From Methylobacterium terricola (GTDB lineage Bacteria; Pseudomonadota; Alphaproteobacteria; Rhizobiales; Beijerinckiaceae): a stretch of 64,000 nucleotides of DNA. The position numbers and the translations under genes were made by a program. Where the stretch lies: contig NZ_VDDA01000001.1 of NCBI RefSeq assembly GCF_006151805.1, positions 809,794 to 873,793 on the forward strand. Direction: 5' to 3'. Position 1 is the first letter of the stretch, and the number at the start of each line of letters is the position of its first letter. Of the stretch, positions 33,870 to 42,743 are shown one piece after another. A model generated the notes under the pieces. It had not been told where the DNA came from, did no database searches, and saw only the letters and a list, made by a program, of their open reading frames with translations.

Positions 33870-35000
33870 ATGCCCGAATGCCTCGCCTTCCGCGTGCCGA
33901 CCCGGCACCCCGCCGACGTCTCGGGGCTCGATGCCCTGATCGCGTCCGGCGCCGTAGCCCCGGAGGAGATCGTCGCGGTGTTCGGCAAGACCGAGGGCAA
34001 TGGCTGCGTCAACGATTTCACCCGGCCGCTGGCCGTGATGGCGCTGGAGGCATCCTTGAGCGCGCGGCTCGGGCTCTCGCCGGCGGAGGTCGGCGCGCGG
34101 GTCGCCCTGGTGATGTCCGGCGGCACCGAGGGCGGGCTCTCGCCCCATCTGCTGATCCTCGCCCGGCGCGAGACGCCGGGGGCGGAGGGCCGGGCGGAGG
34201 GCAAGGCGGAGGAGAGCAAGGCGCTCGCCGTCGGCACCGCCTTCACGGACGACTTCCTGCCCGAGGAGATCGGCCGGATGGCACAGGTGCGGGCGACCGC
34301 ATCGGCCGTCGAGCGCGCCATGGCGGCGGCGGGGATCGCCGACATCGCCGACGTGCACTTCGTCCAGGTGAAATGCCCGCTTCTCACCAGCGCCCGCATC
34401 CAGGAGGCGGCCGGCCGGGGGCACGAGGTGGCGACCCACGACACCTATGCCTCGATGGGCCTGTCCCGCGGCGCCTCGGCGCTCGGAATCGGGCTGGCGC
34501 TGGCCGAGATCGCGGAATCGGCGCTCGACGACGCGGTGATCGGGACCCGCACCGACCTCTATTCCGGCCGCGCCAGCGCCTCGGCGGGGATCGAGCTGAT
34601 GCGCAACGAGGTGATCGTGCTCGGCAACGCGCCGGGCTGGCGCGGCCCGTTGCGCATCGCCCACCGGGTCATGCGCGACGGCATCGACCTCTCCGCGATC
34701 CAGGGGGCGCTCTCCGATCTCGGCTTCCCCGTCGCGGGCCAGCTCGCACCGGATCAGGCCGAGCGCGTCGTCGCCCTGCTCGCCAAGGCCGAGCCCTCGG
34801 GCGACGGCCTGATCCGCGGCCGGCGTCACATCATGAACGACGACAGCGACATCAACGCCACGCGCCACGCCCGGGCGCTGGTCGGCGGCGTGGCGGCGGC
34901 GGCGATCGGGCGGACGGATTTGTTCGTCTCGGGCGGGGCGGAGCACCAGGGGCCTGATGGCGGTGGGCCGGTGGCGGTGATCGGGCGGATCCAGGCCTGA
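33870..35000 (+). CDS. Ring-opening amidohydrolase (cyanuric acid amidohydrolase/barbiturase family, AtzD/TrzD-like)
   Basis: 376-residue enzyme of the small CAH/barbiturase family, built of three similar domains that each supply a Ser-Lys pair. Visible pairs are Lys40 (FGKTEGNG) with Ser83 (MSGGTEGG), Lys168 (VQVKCPLL) with Ser236/238 (GRASASAG), and the LLAKAEPSG lysine with the VSGGAEHQGPDGGGP serine. GRRHIMNDDSDINATRHAR is also typical. Known members hydrolyse cyanuric acid to carboxybiuret, or barbiturate to ureidomalonate. A Gly/Ala/Glu/Lys-rich insertion lies near residues 104-117. No atzE/atzF or pyrimidine-degradation genes are adjacent, so which ring is used is open. No clear Shine-Dalgarno before ATG 33870. 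Confidence 0.9.
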   Translation: MPECLAFRVPTRHPADVSGLDALIASGAVAPEEIVAVFGKTEGNGCVNDFTRPLAVMALEASLSARLGLSPAEVGARVALVMSGGTEGGLSPHLLILARRETPGAEGRAEGKAEESKALAVGTAFTDDFLPEEIGRMAQVRATASAVERAMAAAGIADIADVHFVQVKCPLLTSARIQEAAGRGHEVATHDTYASMGLSRGASALGIGLALAEIAESALDDAVIGTRTDLYSGRASASAGIELMRNEVIVLGNAPGWRGPLRIAHRVMRDGIDLSAIQGALSDLGFPVAGQLAPDQAERVVALLAKAEPSGDGLIRGRRHIMNDDSDINATRHARALVGGVAAAAIGRTDLFVSGGAEHQGPDGGGPVAVIGRIQA

Positions 35001-35183
35001 TCGCCTGAGCGGGGGCCGCCGGGGAGACGTACCGGCCACCGCTGCCGACGTGGCCCGAGAAGCGGTTTGGCCGACGGCCCCTATTGTCTGGCCGGAGATC
35101 GATACCACGCCGCGGCGTGCCGCGGGCAAACAGGGCGGCACGAGGCCCGGCTGATCGGGCCGCCGGAACAAGGCCGGACGCGC

Positions 35184-36428
35184 ATGCCCCACGACATCCA
35201 CGTGTCGATCATCGGAGCCGGATTGAGCGGCTTGTGTCTCGGGCAGGGGTTACGACGGGCGGGCGTCCGATTCACGCTTTTCGAGCGTGACCCGACGCCC
35301 GGGAGCCGCGGACAAGGCTATCGCATCCGCCTCGATGCCGATGGGCAGGCGGCTCTGCGGCACGTTCTCCCGGATGATCTGAACGCCTTGTTTCTGCAAA
35401 GCTGCGCGGTCGCGAGCAGCACGGGCCGCCTCCTGAATGTCGCGCTGCAAGACGTGCCCGGTCGGCCCGTCGAGACGTGGCGGCCTTCCGCGACGCGGCT
35501 TCCCGACGAAGGGAGGTCGACGGACCGCGCCGCCAACCGGCAGACCTTGAGGCAGATCCTGACGACCGGCATCGAGCCACATATCCGGTTCGGCAAGTCG
35601 CTCGCGTCATTCGACCAGGATGCGCAAGGCATCGTTTGCCGCTTCGTCGACGGCTCGAACTCGCGCACGGACATTCTGGTAGCCGCCGACGGCGCATCCT
35701 CGGTGATCCGCCGGACCGTCCTACCCGAGGCCGAGCCGCGGGACACGGGGGAGGTCAGCATCTACGGCAAGACCGTCCTGACAGCGGATGTCGTGGCCGC
35801 GATCGGGGATCGCCTGACGGACGGGATCTCCGTCGTCTTCGCCGACACGTTCGCGGTGATCGTCGATGACATCCGCTTCCGCGCGCCACTGCCGCAGCTC
35901 GGCGCGGCACTGGTCCCCGGCTGCCGGCTCACGCCGGTCGAGGACTATTTCTACTGGTCCGTCCTCGGCTCACGGGCGGCCTTGGGGCTGCCTGCGGGCC
36001 GCCTGCACCTCGCGGATCCCACCGACATCCGCGCCCATCTCGATACGCTGTCGGCCACCTGGCATCCGGCCCTGAAGGCGCTTTTTCGCCTCTCCAGCCC
36101 CGAGGTTCTCGCCCTGCGGCCGGTTCTGAGCGCCCCGCCCCTCACGATCGACCATCGATCTCCCGTCGCATTCATGGGGGATGCGATCCACGTCATGAGC
36201 CCTGCCGGAGGCCTCGGCGCGAACACCGCCTTGCGGGACGCGGTGGCTTTCGCCGACACGATCGCGGCCGTCGCCGCCGGTCGAAGCGCGCTGGCGGAGG
36301 CTCTCGAGGCCTACCATGCCGACGTGGCCTTACGGGCCAATCGGGCCATCGCCCTGTCCGAGGACGGAAGCCGCCGTCTTTCCGGCTGTTCCCTGATCGA
36401 CCGTCCCGTACCCGCGGGGCACGGATGA
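35184..36428 (+). CDS. FAD-dependent aromatic-type monooxygenase
   Basis: 414-residue group A flavoprotein monooxygenase. FAD-binding motif GAGLSGLCLGQGLRRAG at residues 10-26, the middle DG motif in LVAADGASSVIRR, and the second FAD motif GDAIHVMSPAGGLGANTALR are all intact. Start chosen at ATG 35184, because the dinucleotide motif follows within ten residues; the longer frame upstream is unconserved. Its last codon overlaps the start of an AraC-type regulator (ATGA), so the pair forms an operon. Enzymes of this class hydroxylate aromatic or polyketide-like compounds with NAD(P)H and O2. Substrate unknown; the regulator may respond to it. Confidence 0.88.
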   Translation: MPHDIHVSIIGAGLSGLCLGQGLRRAGVRFTLFERDPTPGSRGQGYRIRLDADGQAALRHVLPDDLNALFLQSCAVASSTGRLLNVALQDVPGRPVETWRPSATRLPDEGRSTDRAANRQTLRQILTTGIEPHIRFGKSLASFDQDAQGIVCRFVDGSNSRTDILVAADGASSVIRRTVLPEAEPRDTGEVSIYGKTVLTADVVAAIGDRLTDGISVVFADTFAVIVDDIRFRAPLPQLGAALVPGCRLTPVEDYFYWSVLGSRAALGLPAGRLHLADPTDIRAHLDTLSATWHPALKALFRLSSPEVLALRPVLSAPPLTIDHRSPVAFMGDAIHVMSPAGGLGANTALRDAVAFADTIAAVAAGRSALAEALEAYHADVALRANRAIALSEDGSRRLSGCSLIDRPVPAGHG

Positions 36429-37213
36429 CGGCGATCGCGGCGACGGACTGGAGCGAGACCACCGGTGGACCGGGCATCGTCGTTCTGGCCGGACGTGACG
36501 ACCCCGATCGCGAGTTTCGATTGGGGACCCGCGACTACCCTTGGCATCGTCACGCCCGTGGCCAGCTCATCTGCATCGAGAGCGGGATGCTCCATGTCCG
36601 CACGGAATCGGGAGCGTGGCTGCTACCGCCGCATCGCGCCGGCTGGATGCCGCCCGGAATCCTCCATCAGGTCGGCGTGCATGGCGTGGCGACGGGATGG
36701 ACCGTGCTGATCGCCCCACCCCTGACGACGACGTTACCGGAAGCTCCAAAGGTGGTCGGCGTCAGCGAACTGATGCGCGCTCTGGTGCACCGCGCCGTGG
36801 ACTGGTCCGAGACCAGGACGCCCGAGCAGGACCGACAGGCCGGCGTGCTGCTGGACGAGGTGCGGCACGCGCGCCCTGAACACCTCCACCTCCCAATGCC
36901 GCAGGATCCACGGCTGAAGCGGATCGCACTGGCTATCCTTAATCGACCCGAGACCCGCAAAACCCTCGACATGTGGGCAACTTGGGGCGGGATCTCGCCG
37001 CGCAGCCTGCGACGGCTGATCGTCGAGGAAACGGGGTTGAGCTTCGCGCAATGGGCACAGCAGGCACGGTTGATTCGAAGCCTCGAACTCCTCGCACAGG
37101 GGAACCCGGTCTCGGTTGTCTCAGACCGACTGGGCTATGAGACACCGAGCAGCTTCATCGCCATGTTCAAGCGATCCTTCGGCGTCTCGCCGGGCCGGTT
37201 CTTCGCGGATTGA
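36425..37213 (+). CDS. AraC-family transcriptional regulator with cupin sensor domain
   Basis: 262-residue regulator. N-terminal cupin domain (about residues 20-95, with YPWHRHARGQLICIESG and WLLPPHRAGWMPPG) followed by two helix-turn-helix motifs in the last 100 residues (RSLRRLIVEETGLSFAQW, then VSVVSDRLGYETPSSFIAMF). The FKRSFGVSPGRF ending is the family signature. It is translationally coupled to the FAD monooxygenase gene and probably activates that operon in response to a small aromatic compound. It is convergent with the cytochrome c gene. Confidence 0.92.
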   Translation: MTAIAATDWSETTGGPGIVVLAGRDDPDREFRLGTRDYPWHRHARGQLICIESGMLHVRTESGAWLLPPHRAGWMPPGILHQVGVHGVATGWTVLIAPPLTTTLPEAPKVVGVSELMRALVHRAVDWSETRTPEQDRQAGVLLDEVRHARPEHLHLPMPQDPRLKRIALAILNRPETRKTLDMWATWGGISPRSLRRLIVEETGLSFAQWAQQARLIRSLELLAQGNPVSVVSDRLGYETPSSFIAMFKRSFGVSPGRFFAD

Positions 37214-37326
37214 GCACTGCCCGGATGTCGCACGCAACGACATCGTCGCGTCTCGCGGCCGGGATGCAAGACGGGTCACGCACCGACCTGCCCTTGCCGC
37301 GATGGCGAAGGCTTCGACGGCCCGTC

Positions 37327-37357
37327 CGGCAAGGATGCACGAAAACGGACCTTGCCG
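37327..37357. terminator. Possible bidirectional terminator between the AraC and cytochrome c genes
   Basis: 8-bp stem CGGCAAGG / CCTTGCCG with a 15-nt loop between the convergent stops at 37213 and 37372. No T-run on either side; weak support. Confidence 0.35.
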
Positions 37358-37371
37358 TGAGACGACGCCTC

Positions 37372-37689
37372 TCAGCCCGGCGGGATCACCTCGATCTGGA
37401 TCCCGCTGTAATACGCCGCCAGATTCGCGATATCGGCATCCGACAGTTCCTGCGCCGCGACCGACATCACCTCGTTCTTGCGCGTCCCGTTGCGAAACTC
37501 GGTCAGCGCCTTCACCAGATAGGGCTCGACCTGGCCGGCGAGGTTCGGTGCGTCGGGGAGCTTGGAAAGGCCGTCGAGGCCGTGGCAGGCCTGGCAGCCG
37601 ACCGCCTTGGCCCGGCCGGCCTTGGCGTCCCCGGCGGCTGCCGGCGCCGTCGCGGCGAGGAGCAGGAGGAGGGCGAGGGAGCGGGTCAT
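37372..37689 (-). CDS. Periplasmic c-type cytochrome (single heme)
   Basis: 105-residue exported class I cytochrome c. Signal peptide MTRSLALLLLLAATAPAAAG, heme-binding CQACH at residues 32-36 and a likely axial Met75 in NEVMS. The pattern (GLDGLSKLPDAPNLAGQ, LSDADIANLAAYYSG) matches the small cytochrome c553-like family. It follows the PQQ-type sugar dehydrogenase gene by 57 nt, with an intercistronic hairpin between them. It is the probable electron acceptor for that dehydrogenase, passing electrons to a terminal oxidase. Inference from context. Confidence 0.92.
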   Translation of the reverse strand: MTRSLALLLLLAATAPAAAGDAKAGRAKAVGCQACHGLDGLSKLPDAPNLAGQVEPYLVKALTEFRNGTRKNEVMSVAAQELSDADIANLAAYYSGIQIEVIPPG

Positions 37690-37703
37690 GGGCGTCTCCT
37701 GAT

Positions 37704-37737
37704 AGAGGAGGGGGCGACCACCGGCCGCCCCCCCTCT
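37704..37737 (-). promoter_or_regulatory. Intercistronic hairpin between sugar dehydrogenase and cytochrome c genes
   Basis: 12-bp stem with one bulged A: AGAGGAGGGGGCG pairs with CGCCCCCCCTCT, 9-nt loop. It starts 9 nt after the dehydrogenase stop and ends 14 nt before the cytochrome c ATG. Possibly partial termination or mRNA stabilisation. Confidence 0.5.
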
Positions 37738-37746
37738 GACAAAAAC

Positions 37747-39021
37747 CTACTTCTCGTAGGAGATGCGGTAGATCGCGCCGGCCGCGTCGTCCGAGACGAG
37801 CAGCGAGCCGTCGGGCAACGTCGCGACATCGACCGGACGGCCGAGATACTCGCCGCCCTCGGTCAGCCAGCCCTCGGCGAACGGCTCGGGCTTGCCGGCG
37901 GTGCCGTCCTTGTTGACCGGCACGAACATCACCCGGGCGCCGATCGGCGTGGTGCGGTTCCACGAGCCGTGCTCGGCGGTGAAGATGCCGCCGCGGTACT
38001 TCTCGGGAAACGACTTGCCCTTGTAGACGATCATGCCGAGATCGGCGGCGTGGGGCGGGAGCTCGGCCTTCGGCGGCACGACGTCGGCCGGGACCTTGTC
38101 GTCCTTGTACTCGACGGTGCGGACGCCGCCGCCGCCGTACCACGGGAAGCCGAAATTCTGGCCCGGCTTGGTGATCTGGTTCAGCTCGCCTGGCGGCTGG
38201 TCGTCGCCCATGCCGTCGACCTGGTTGTCGGTGAACCACAGGGTCTTGTCGGGCGCGAAGTCCATGCCGACCGAGTTGCGGATGCCGGTCGCGTAGACCT
38301 CGCGGTTCTTGCCGTCGGCATCCATGCGGATGATGCCGCCGATGCCGGTCTTGGCGTAGAGGTCGGCCTTGTCCTTCGGCGGGACGTTGTAGGGCTGGCC
38401 GAGCGACACGTAGAGCTTGCCGTCCGGCCCGATGCGGCAGATCCGGGCGGTGTGGTTGTAGCTCTCCTCGGCCGGCGGGATCAGCTCGCCCTGCTTGACC
38501 ACGACGACCGCCGGGCCGTCCGTGCCCTCGTAGAAGAACTCGGCCGCCGGGAAGGCCAGCACCCGGTTCTGCTCGACGATGGTCAGCACGCCGTCGCGGG
38601 AGAAGCAGACGGCGTTGGGGATCTTGAAGTCGACGCCGGGTGCGTAGACCTTCACCTCGTCGGCGACGCGATCCTTGTCGCGGTCGGTGACGGTGTAGAC
38701 CTTGGACTTGCGGGTGCCGACGAAAACCACGCCGGCATTCGGGCCGACCGCCATGGCGCGGGCATCCGGCACCACGGCGTAGAGCTCGATCTTGAAGCCG
38801 TCCGGCACCTTGATCTTCTGCAGGGTGCGGTTGATCGCGTCGGCGCGCCGGCCGGTCTGCGGGATCGGCGCCGGCTCGGCGACGCCGGTCTGCTTGAAGC
38901 TGCCGAGCTTCTCGAGGTTGTCGACCTTGGCCTTGGTGTCGCCGGCGGTCGTGTCCTGGGCGTAGGCAGCGCCCACGAAAGACACGCTGGCGGCGAGCGC
39001 CGCCATCAGGAAAGGCTTCAT
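37747..39021 (-). CDS. PQQ-dependent sugar dehydrogenase (GSDH/sorbosone dehydrogenase family)
   Basis: 424-residue exported beta-propeller enzyme. Signal peptide MKPFLMAALAASVSFVGAAYA. The propeller is recognised by IKVPDGFKIELYAVVPDARA, the WFTDNQVDGMGDDQPPGELN segment (calcium/PQQ site region), PWYGGGG and the late TAEHGSWNRTTPIGARV. YLGRPVDVATLPDGSLLVSD is the C-terminal hallmark. Related soluble glucose and sorbosone dehydrogenases oxidise sugars at the periplasmic face using PQQ. The downstream cytochrome c gene supports this. PQQ synthesis is expected in methylotrophs. The sugar substrate is undetermined. Confidence 0.9.
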   Translation of the reverse strand: MKPFLMAALAASVSFVGAAYAQDTTAGDTKAKVDNLEKLGSFKQTGVAEPAPIPQTGRRADAINRTLQKIKVPDGFKIELYAVVPDARAMAVGPNAGVVFVGTRKSKVYTVTDRDKDRVADEVKVYAPGVDFKIPNAVCFSRDGVLTIVEQNRVLAFPAAEFFYEGTDGPAVVVVKQGELIPPAEESYNHTARICRIGPDGKLYVSLGQPYNVPPKDKADLYAKTGIGGIIRMDADGKNREVYATGIRNSVGMDFAPDKTLWFTDNQVDGMGDDQPPGELNQITKPGQNFGFPWYGGGGVRTVEYKDDKVPADVVPPKAELPPHAADLGMIVYKGKSFPEKYRGGIFTAEHGSWNRTTPIGARVMFVPVNKDGTAGKPEPFAEGWLTEGGEYLGRPVDVATLPDGSLLVSDDAAGAIYRISYEK

Positions 39022-39142
39022 TGGGTCTCCTCCGGGTCTCGGCCGTTCGGGCGTGGCCGACCTTGTTGCCCGCCATGTATGGCGGCAGGCTCTGTCAGCG
39101 GCAAGCGCAGCGATCAGCCTATCCCGTTCGACCCGGCGCGGA

Positions 39143-40582
39143 TCACCCGCGCAGGACCGGGGGCAGGGTGCGGTCGAAGCCGGTGACGGCCTCGTACGCC
39201 GCCGCGAGGCTAAGAAGACCAGCCTCGTCCTGGTTCCGCGCGATCAGCTGGAGGCCCATCGGCAGGCCGGCCGGATTGAAGCCCACCGGCAGGCTGATCA
39301 CCGGGCAGCCGGAGAGCGTGCCCGGCACCACCACCTCCATCCAGCGGTGATAGCTGTCCATCGCCCGCCCGGCGACGGTGCGCGGCCAGGTCTCCTCGGC
39401 GGCGAACGGGAAGACCTGGGCCGCCGGCAGCGCCAGCACGTCGAAGCGGTCGAACAACCCGCGCACGCAGTGATACCAGGCGGTGCGGGTGACGCTGGCG
39501 GCGTGCAGGTCGAAGGCCGAGAGCTTTTGGCCGTGCTCGACCTCCCAGACCGCCTCGGGCTTCATCAGCGCGCGCTTTGCCGGATCGCGCCAATGGGCCG
39601 CGAGGGCCGCACCCGTGATCCCTTGCCGAAGCGTCACCCAGGCGCGCCAGATCGCCTCCGGGTCGAAGGCCGGCAGTACCGGCTCGACGACGGCGCCGTG
39701 GTCGGAGAAGGCGTTCAAACCGGCCTCGCACAGGTCGAGCACGCCGGGCTCGAAGGGGAGGTGGCCGCCGTAATCGCCGATCCAGCCGATGCGCAGGCCG
39801 TTCAGGTCCCGCGGCTTTGGCGCGGCGAAGGCGGCAGGGTCCTGCCGAATGGCGTTCGGGGTACGCGGATCGTACCCGGCCTGGACCGAGAGCAGCAGGC
39901 CGAGATCGGCGGTGCAGCGCGCCATCGGCCCGACGACGCCGAGCTGGGGCAGGAACACCTCGTCGGTGTTGCCCGGCACCCGGCCGGCGGCGGGGCGCAG
40001 GCCCAGCACGTTGTTCCAGGCCGCGGGGTTGCGCAGCGAGCCGCCATGGTCGCTGCCGTCGGCGAGCGGCACCATGCGGAGCGCCAGCGCGACCGCGGCC
40101 CCGCCGCTCGATCCGCCGCCGGACTTCGCCGGGTCATAGGCGTTGCGCGTCACGCCGAAGACCGGGTTGGTGCTGTGCGAGCCGAGGCCGAATTCCGGGA
40201 CGTTGGTCTTGCCGATCAGGATCGCGCCGGCGGCACGCAGCCGAGCGACGTGAATCGCGTCGACCGCCGGCACCGTGTCGCGAAACAGCGGCGAGCCCTG
40301 CGTGGTGCGGATCCCGGCGGTGGCCGAGAGGTCCTTCACCGCGTGCGGCAGGCCGTGCAGGGGCCCGCACGGGCCGTTCTCGGCGAGCTGCCGGTCGGCG
40401 GCCTCGGCCTCGGCGAGCAGGACGTCGGGATCGCGCAAGGACACGATCGCGGTCACGGCCGGGTTGTGGCGGGCAATCTGGTCGAGATGCGCCTGCATCA
40501 CCTCCCGGGCCGAGACGGCCCGGTCGCGGATGGCCCGCGCGAGGTCGGTGGCGCGCATCATGACGAGATCGGAAGGGGGCAT
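39143..40582 (-). CDS. Amidase signature family hydrolase
   Basis: 479-residue amidase signature enzyme. The catalytic triad is visible: Lys83 in AVKDLSAT, cis-Ser in GGGSSGG (Ser158/159), and nucleophile Ser182 in GSDHGGSLR. Other hallmarks are GKTNVPEFGLGSHS and the C-terminal SLPVGFNPAGLPMGLQLIAR. The start ATG 40582 is chosen because upstream sequence in the same frame is not conserved; a second ATG at 40561 is possible. The substrate is unknown. The amidohydrolase at 33870 lies 5 kb away with unrelated genes between, so I do not assign it to cyanuric acid breakdown. It precedes the sugar dehydrogenase by 121 nt on the same strand. Confidence 0.9.
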   Translation of the reverse strand: MPPSDLVMMRATDLARAIRDRAVSAREVMQAHLDQIARHNPAVTAIVSLRDPDVLLAEAEAADRQLAENGPCGPLHGLPHAVKDLSATAGIRTTQGSPLFRDTVPAVDAIHVARLRAAGAILIGKTNVPEFGLGSHSTNPVFGVTRNAYDPAKSGGGSSGGAAVALALRMVPLADGSDHGGSLRNPAAWNNVLGLRPAAGRVPGNTDEVFLPQLGVVGPMARCTADLGLLLSVQAGYDPRTPNAIRQDPAAFAAPKPRDLNGLRIGWIGDYGGHLPFEPGVLDLCEAGLNAFSDHGAVVEPVLPAFDPEAIWRAWVTLRQGITGAALAAHWRDPAKRALMKPEAVWEVEHGQKLSAFDLHAASVTRTAWYHCVRGLFDRFDVLALPAAQVFPFAAEETWPRTVAGRAMDSYHRWMEVVVPGTLSGCPVISLPVGFNPAGLPMGLQLIARNQDEAGLLSLAAAYEAVTGFDRTLPPVLRG

Positions 40583-40869
40583 GGCTAGGTCCTGGGGAAC
40601 GTCGCCGCAGCGGAGCACGAGGGCGGGCGGCGCGACAAGCGCGCGGGGCGCAGAGGTCGAGGGATCGAGACACGCGCGCTGCAGACCGCCATTTGCTGTT
40701 GCATAGAGGCTGAGCAGCCATCCCGCGGCGACGCATCTTTGAGCGCCACCCACTGACTGTTTTCCGTCCTTTCTGCTGCGGCTCAAGGCGTCATGCTGTA
40801 GGGTGAGGCAGGGACGCCTGCGTCAGACGGGTGCCCGGAGGACACGTAACCCCGAGGGGGAGATTTCCC

Positions 40870-41016
40870 ATGCACGACATCGCACACTCGCCAGGGACGC
40901 CGCTGCCGCAGGCCGAGAGCACTGCCTGGTGGGCCGCGATGCCCCTCGACCTCTGGGGCGTGGTTCTGGCCGTGATCGCCGCGGGTGGGCTGAAGCTCGC
41001 CGGGATCCTGCCGTAA
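40870..41016 (+). CDS. Small single-membrane-segment protein
   Basis: 48-residue protein with a polar N-terminus and one C-terminal hydrophobic helix (LWGVVLAVIAAGGLKLAGIL). A purine-rich Shine-Dalgarno (GAGGGGGAG) precedes ATG 40870. No family recognised. It stands alone between the amidase and another small gene on the plus strand, with 131 nt between them. Size, SD and a clean membrane segment make it a plausible gene. Confidence 0.6.
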   Translation: MHDIAHSPGTPLPQAESTAWWAAMPLDLWGVVLAVIAAGGLKLAGILP

Positions 41017-41147
41017 GCGCTTCACGCCAGCGTCTTAGTCTCGCCAAAGCCCCGGATCAGCCTGCCCGGCAAGATTTTCGCAACCAACGGCCGGCACGAT
41101 CCCTGCCAGGCCCGATTGCGACCCGGTCCCGTGCAGGAGGAAGATCC

Positions 41148-41285
41148 ATGCTGATGGCTTTCGTCGGACGCCTCACCCAGCGTTGGCGGGACCTCGTCGC
41201 GGAGATCGTGGATCCGTACCGCCCGGAGCTGCACTACATGCGCGGTCCCGGCCCGCGCTGGCGCGAGCGGCACCCGGAGGTGTAG
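41148..41285 (+). CDS. Small basic protein of unknown function
   Basis: 45-residue protein (MLMAFVGRLTQRWRDLVAEI at the N-terminus, Arg/Pro-rich C-terminus) with an ideal Shine-Dalgarno AGGAGGAAG 5-7 nt before ATG 41148. The first 20 residues form an amphipathic helix rich in Arg. No family recognised. A GC-rich hairpin follows its stop. It could be co-transcribed with the preceding small membrane protein gene. Confidence 0.58.
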   Translation: MLMAFVGRLTQRWRDLVAEIVDPYRPELHYMRGPGPRWRERHPEV

Positions 41286-41309
41286 GCGTCGCCTCGCGGC
41301 GAAGACCAC

Positions 41310-41332
41310 CCGCGCGCGTGTGGGGCGCGCGG
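41310..41332. terminator. Probable bidirectional terminator
   Basis: 8-bp stem CCGCGCGC / GCGCGCGG with a 7-nt loop between the convergent small gene (stop 41285) and the MFS gene (stop 41356). Confidence 0.5.
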
Positions 41333-41355
41333 ATGGCGGCGGATGGCGGCGGCGA

Positions 41356-42657
41356 TCAGCCGGAGACCGGCACCGCCTCGGCCAGGGTCGTCGGCCGGTC
41401 GGAGAGCCGGCTCGCCACCACGAGCCCGATCAGCGCCGAAGCCGCGATGATGAGCCCGGGCGCCGCAGTCCAGCCGGTGGCGCCGATCAGCGCGTTGGCG
41501 GCGAGCGGGCCGAGGCCGCTGAGCAGCGTGAAGCCGACATTGAGCGACAGCGCGACGCCGCTGAACCGCACCCGGGTCGGGAACAGCCCGGCGAGCAGGA
41601 AGGCGAAGCTGCCATTGGCCCCGGCCACCGCCACGGTGAGGAGCGGCAGCACCAGGAACAGGTCGGCATCGCCCCGCGCCAGCACTTGGTAGACCGGGAT
41701 CACGCCGAGCAGGACGACGAGGGCGGAGACCTGCATCAGGCGGCGCGGCGGCACCCGGTCGGCGAAGAATGAGGCGAAGAGCAGCGAGGCCGACATCGCG
41801 AACAGAGCGACGTTCATCGCCATCGCCACGGTCTTGGGCGGGTACTTCAGCACCTGGATCAGGTAGGCCGGCATGTGGGCGAACAGGATGCCGTTGAAGC
41901 CCGCCGTCAGCGCCACGATGCCGATGCCGAGCAAAACCGGGCGGCGGTGATGGCGCAGGACCTCGCCGATCGGGCTGCGGGCGGCGCGGTGCTGCAGGCG
42001 CAGGAATTCAGGCGTCTCTTCCAGCGAGCGCCGCAGCACGAAGCTGACCAGTCCGACCACGCCGCCGAACAGGAAGGCAATGCGCCAGCCGTATTCGGCC
42101 ATAGCGGCCGGCGGCAGCCAGGTTTGCAGGCCGAGATTGACCAATGCCGCGAGCAGCACGCCGCCATTGACGAGGCAGAAGACGATGCCGCAGGCCAGCC
42201 CCGGGCGGCGCGACGCGGTCTCGACCACGAAGGTGATCGCGCCGGGGAGTTCGCCGCCGATGCACAGCCCCTGCACGAAGCGCAACATCACGAGGAGCAG
42301 GGTCGCCCACACGCCCCAGGACACGTAAGGCGGCACCAGGCCCATGCCGAGGGTGCAGGCCGACATCGTGAAGACGGTGACCACGAACACGGTCTTGCGG
42401 CCGTAGCGATCGCCGAAATGACTCAGCACCAGCCCGCCGAGCGGCCGCGCGAGGTAGCCGACCGCGAAGACCGCCAGCGACAGGGTCAGGGCCGCCACCG
42501 GATCGCTCGCCGGGAAGAAGGCGGCGGCGATGTCCTTGGCGAAGATCCCGTAGACGATGAAGTCGTAGTACTCGAGCCCGCCGCCGAGGCTCGCCAGCAG
42601 GGTCATCTTCCATTGGCGGCGGGTGAGATCGCTCCCGCTGCCTCCATTCGGTGTCAT
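41356..42657 (-). CDS. MFS transporter, metabolite:H+ symporter (MHS) family
   Basis: 433-residue inner-membrane carrier. N-terminal WKMTLLASLGGGLEYYDFIV and the loop 2-3 motif SHFGDRYGRK are hallmarks of MHS symporters such as the citrate, proline and alpha-ketoglutarate carriers. Also RRSLEETPEFLRL in the central loop. ATG 42657 is preceded by GGAGGA at 42666-42671, but this sequence pairs with an upstream arm (see the hairpin at 42666-42701). The gene follows the UxaA-family gene by 86 nt on the same strand, suggesting uptake of a sugar acid or organic acid metabolised there. Confidence 0.92.
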   Translation of the reverse strand: MTPNGGSGSDLTRRQWKMTLLASLGGGLEYYDFIVYGIFAKDIAAAFFPASDPVAALTLSLAVFAVGYLARPLGGLVLSHFGDRYGRKTVFVVTVFTMSACTLGMGLVPPYVSWGVWATLLLVMLRFVQGLCIGGELPGAITFVVETASRRPGLACGIVFCLVNGGVLLAALVNLGLQTWLPPAAMAEYGWRIAFLFGGVVGLVSFVLRRSLEETPEFLRLQHRAARSPIGEVLRHHRRPVLLGIGIVALTAGFNGILFAHMPAYLIQVLKYPPKTVAMAMNVALFAMSASLLFASFFADRVPPRRLMQVSALVVLLGVIPVYQVLARGDADLFLVLPLLTVAVAGANGSFAFLLAGLFPTRVRFSGVALSLNVGFTLLSGLGPLAANALIGATGWTAAPGLIIAASALIGLVVASRLSDRPTTLAEAVPVSG

Positions 42658-42665
42658 CGTGGTGT

Positions 42666-42701
42666 CCTCCGGGGCATTCTTGTTGGTGTGCCCCCCGGAG
42701 G
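42666..42701 (-). promoter_or_regulatory. RBS-sequestering hairpin upstream of the MHS transporter
   Basis: In the minus-strand transcript, CCTCCGGGG pairs with CCCCGGAGG, and CA with TG after a 2-nt bulge. The GGAGG ribosome binding site lies fully inside the 3' arm, 8 nt before ATG. Likely translational control. Confidence 0.55.
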
Positions 42702-42743
42702 GCCCCTTAGAACGGTTCGGCCGCCGCCGCCATATCGCCGCCG

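Noticed and set aside
39143..40582. Amidase as biuret hydrolase (AtzE) partner of the ring-opening amidohydrolase
   Set aside because: 4 kb and four unrelated genes lie between; the sequence shows only generic amidase signatures.
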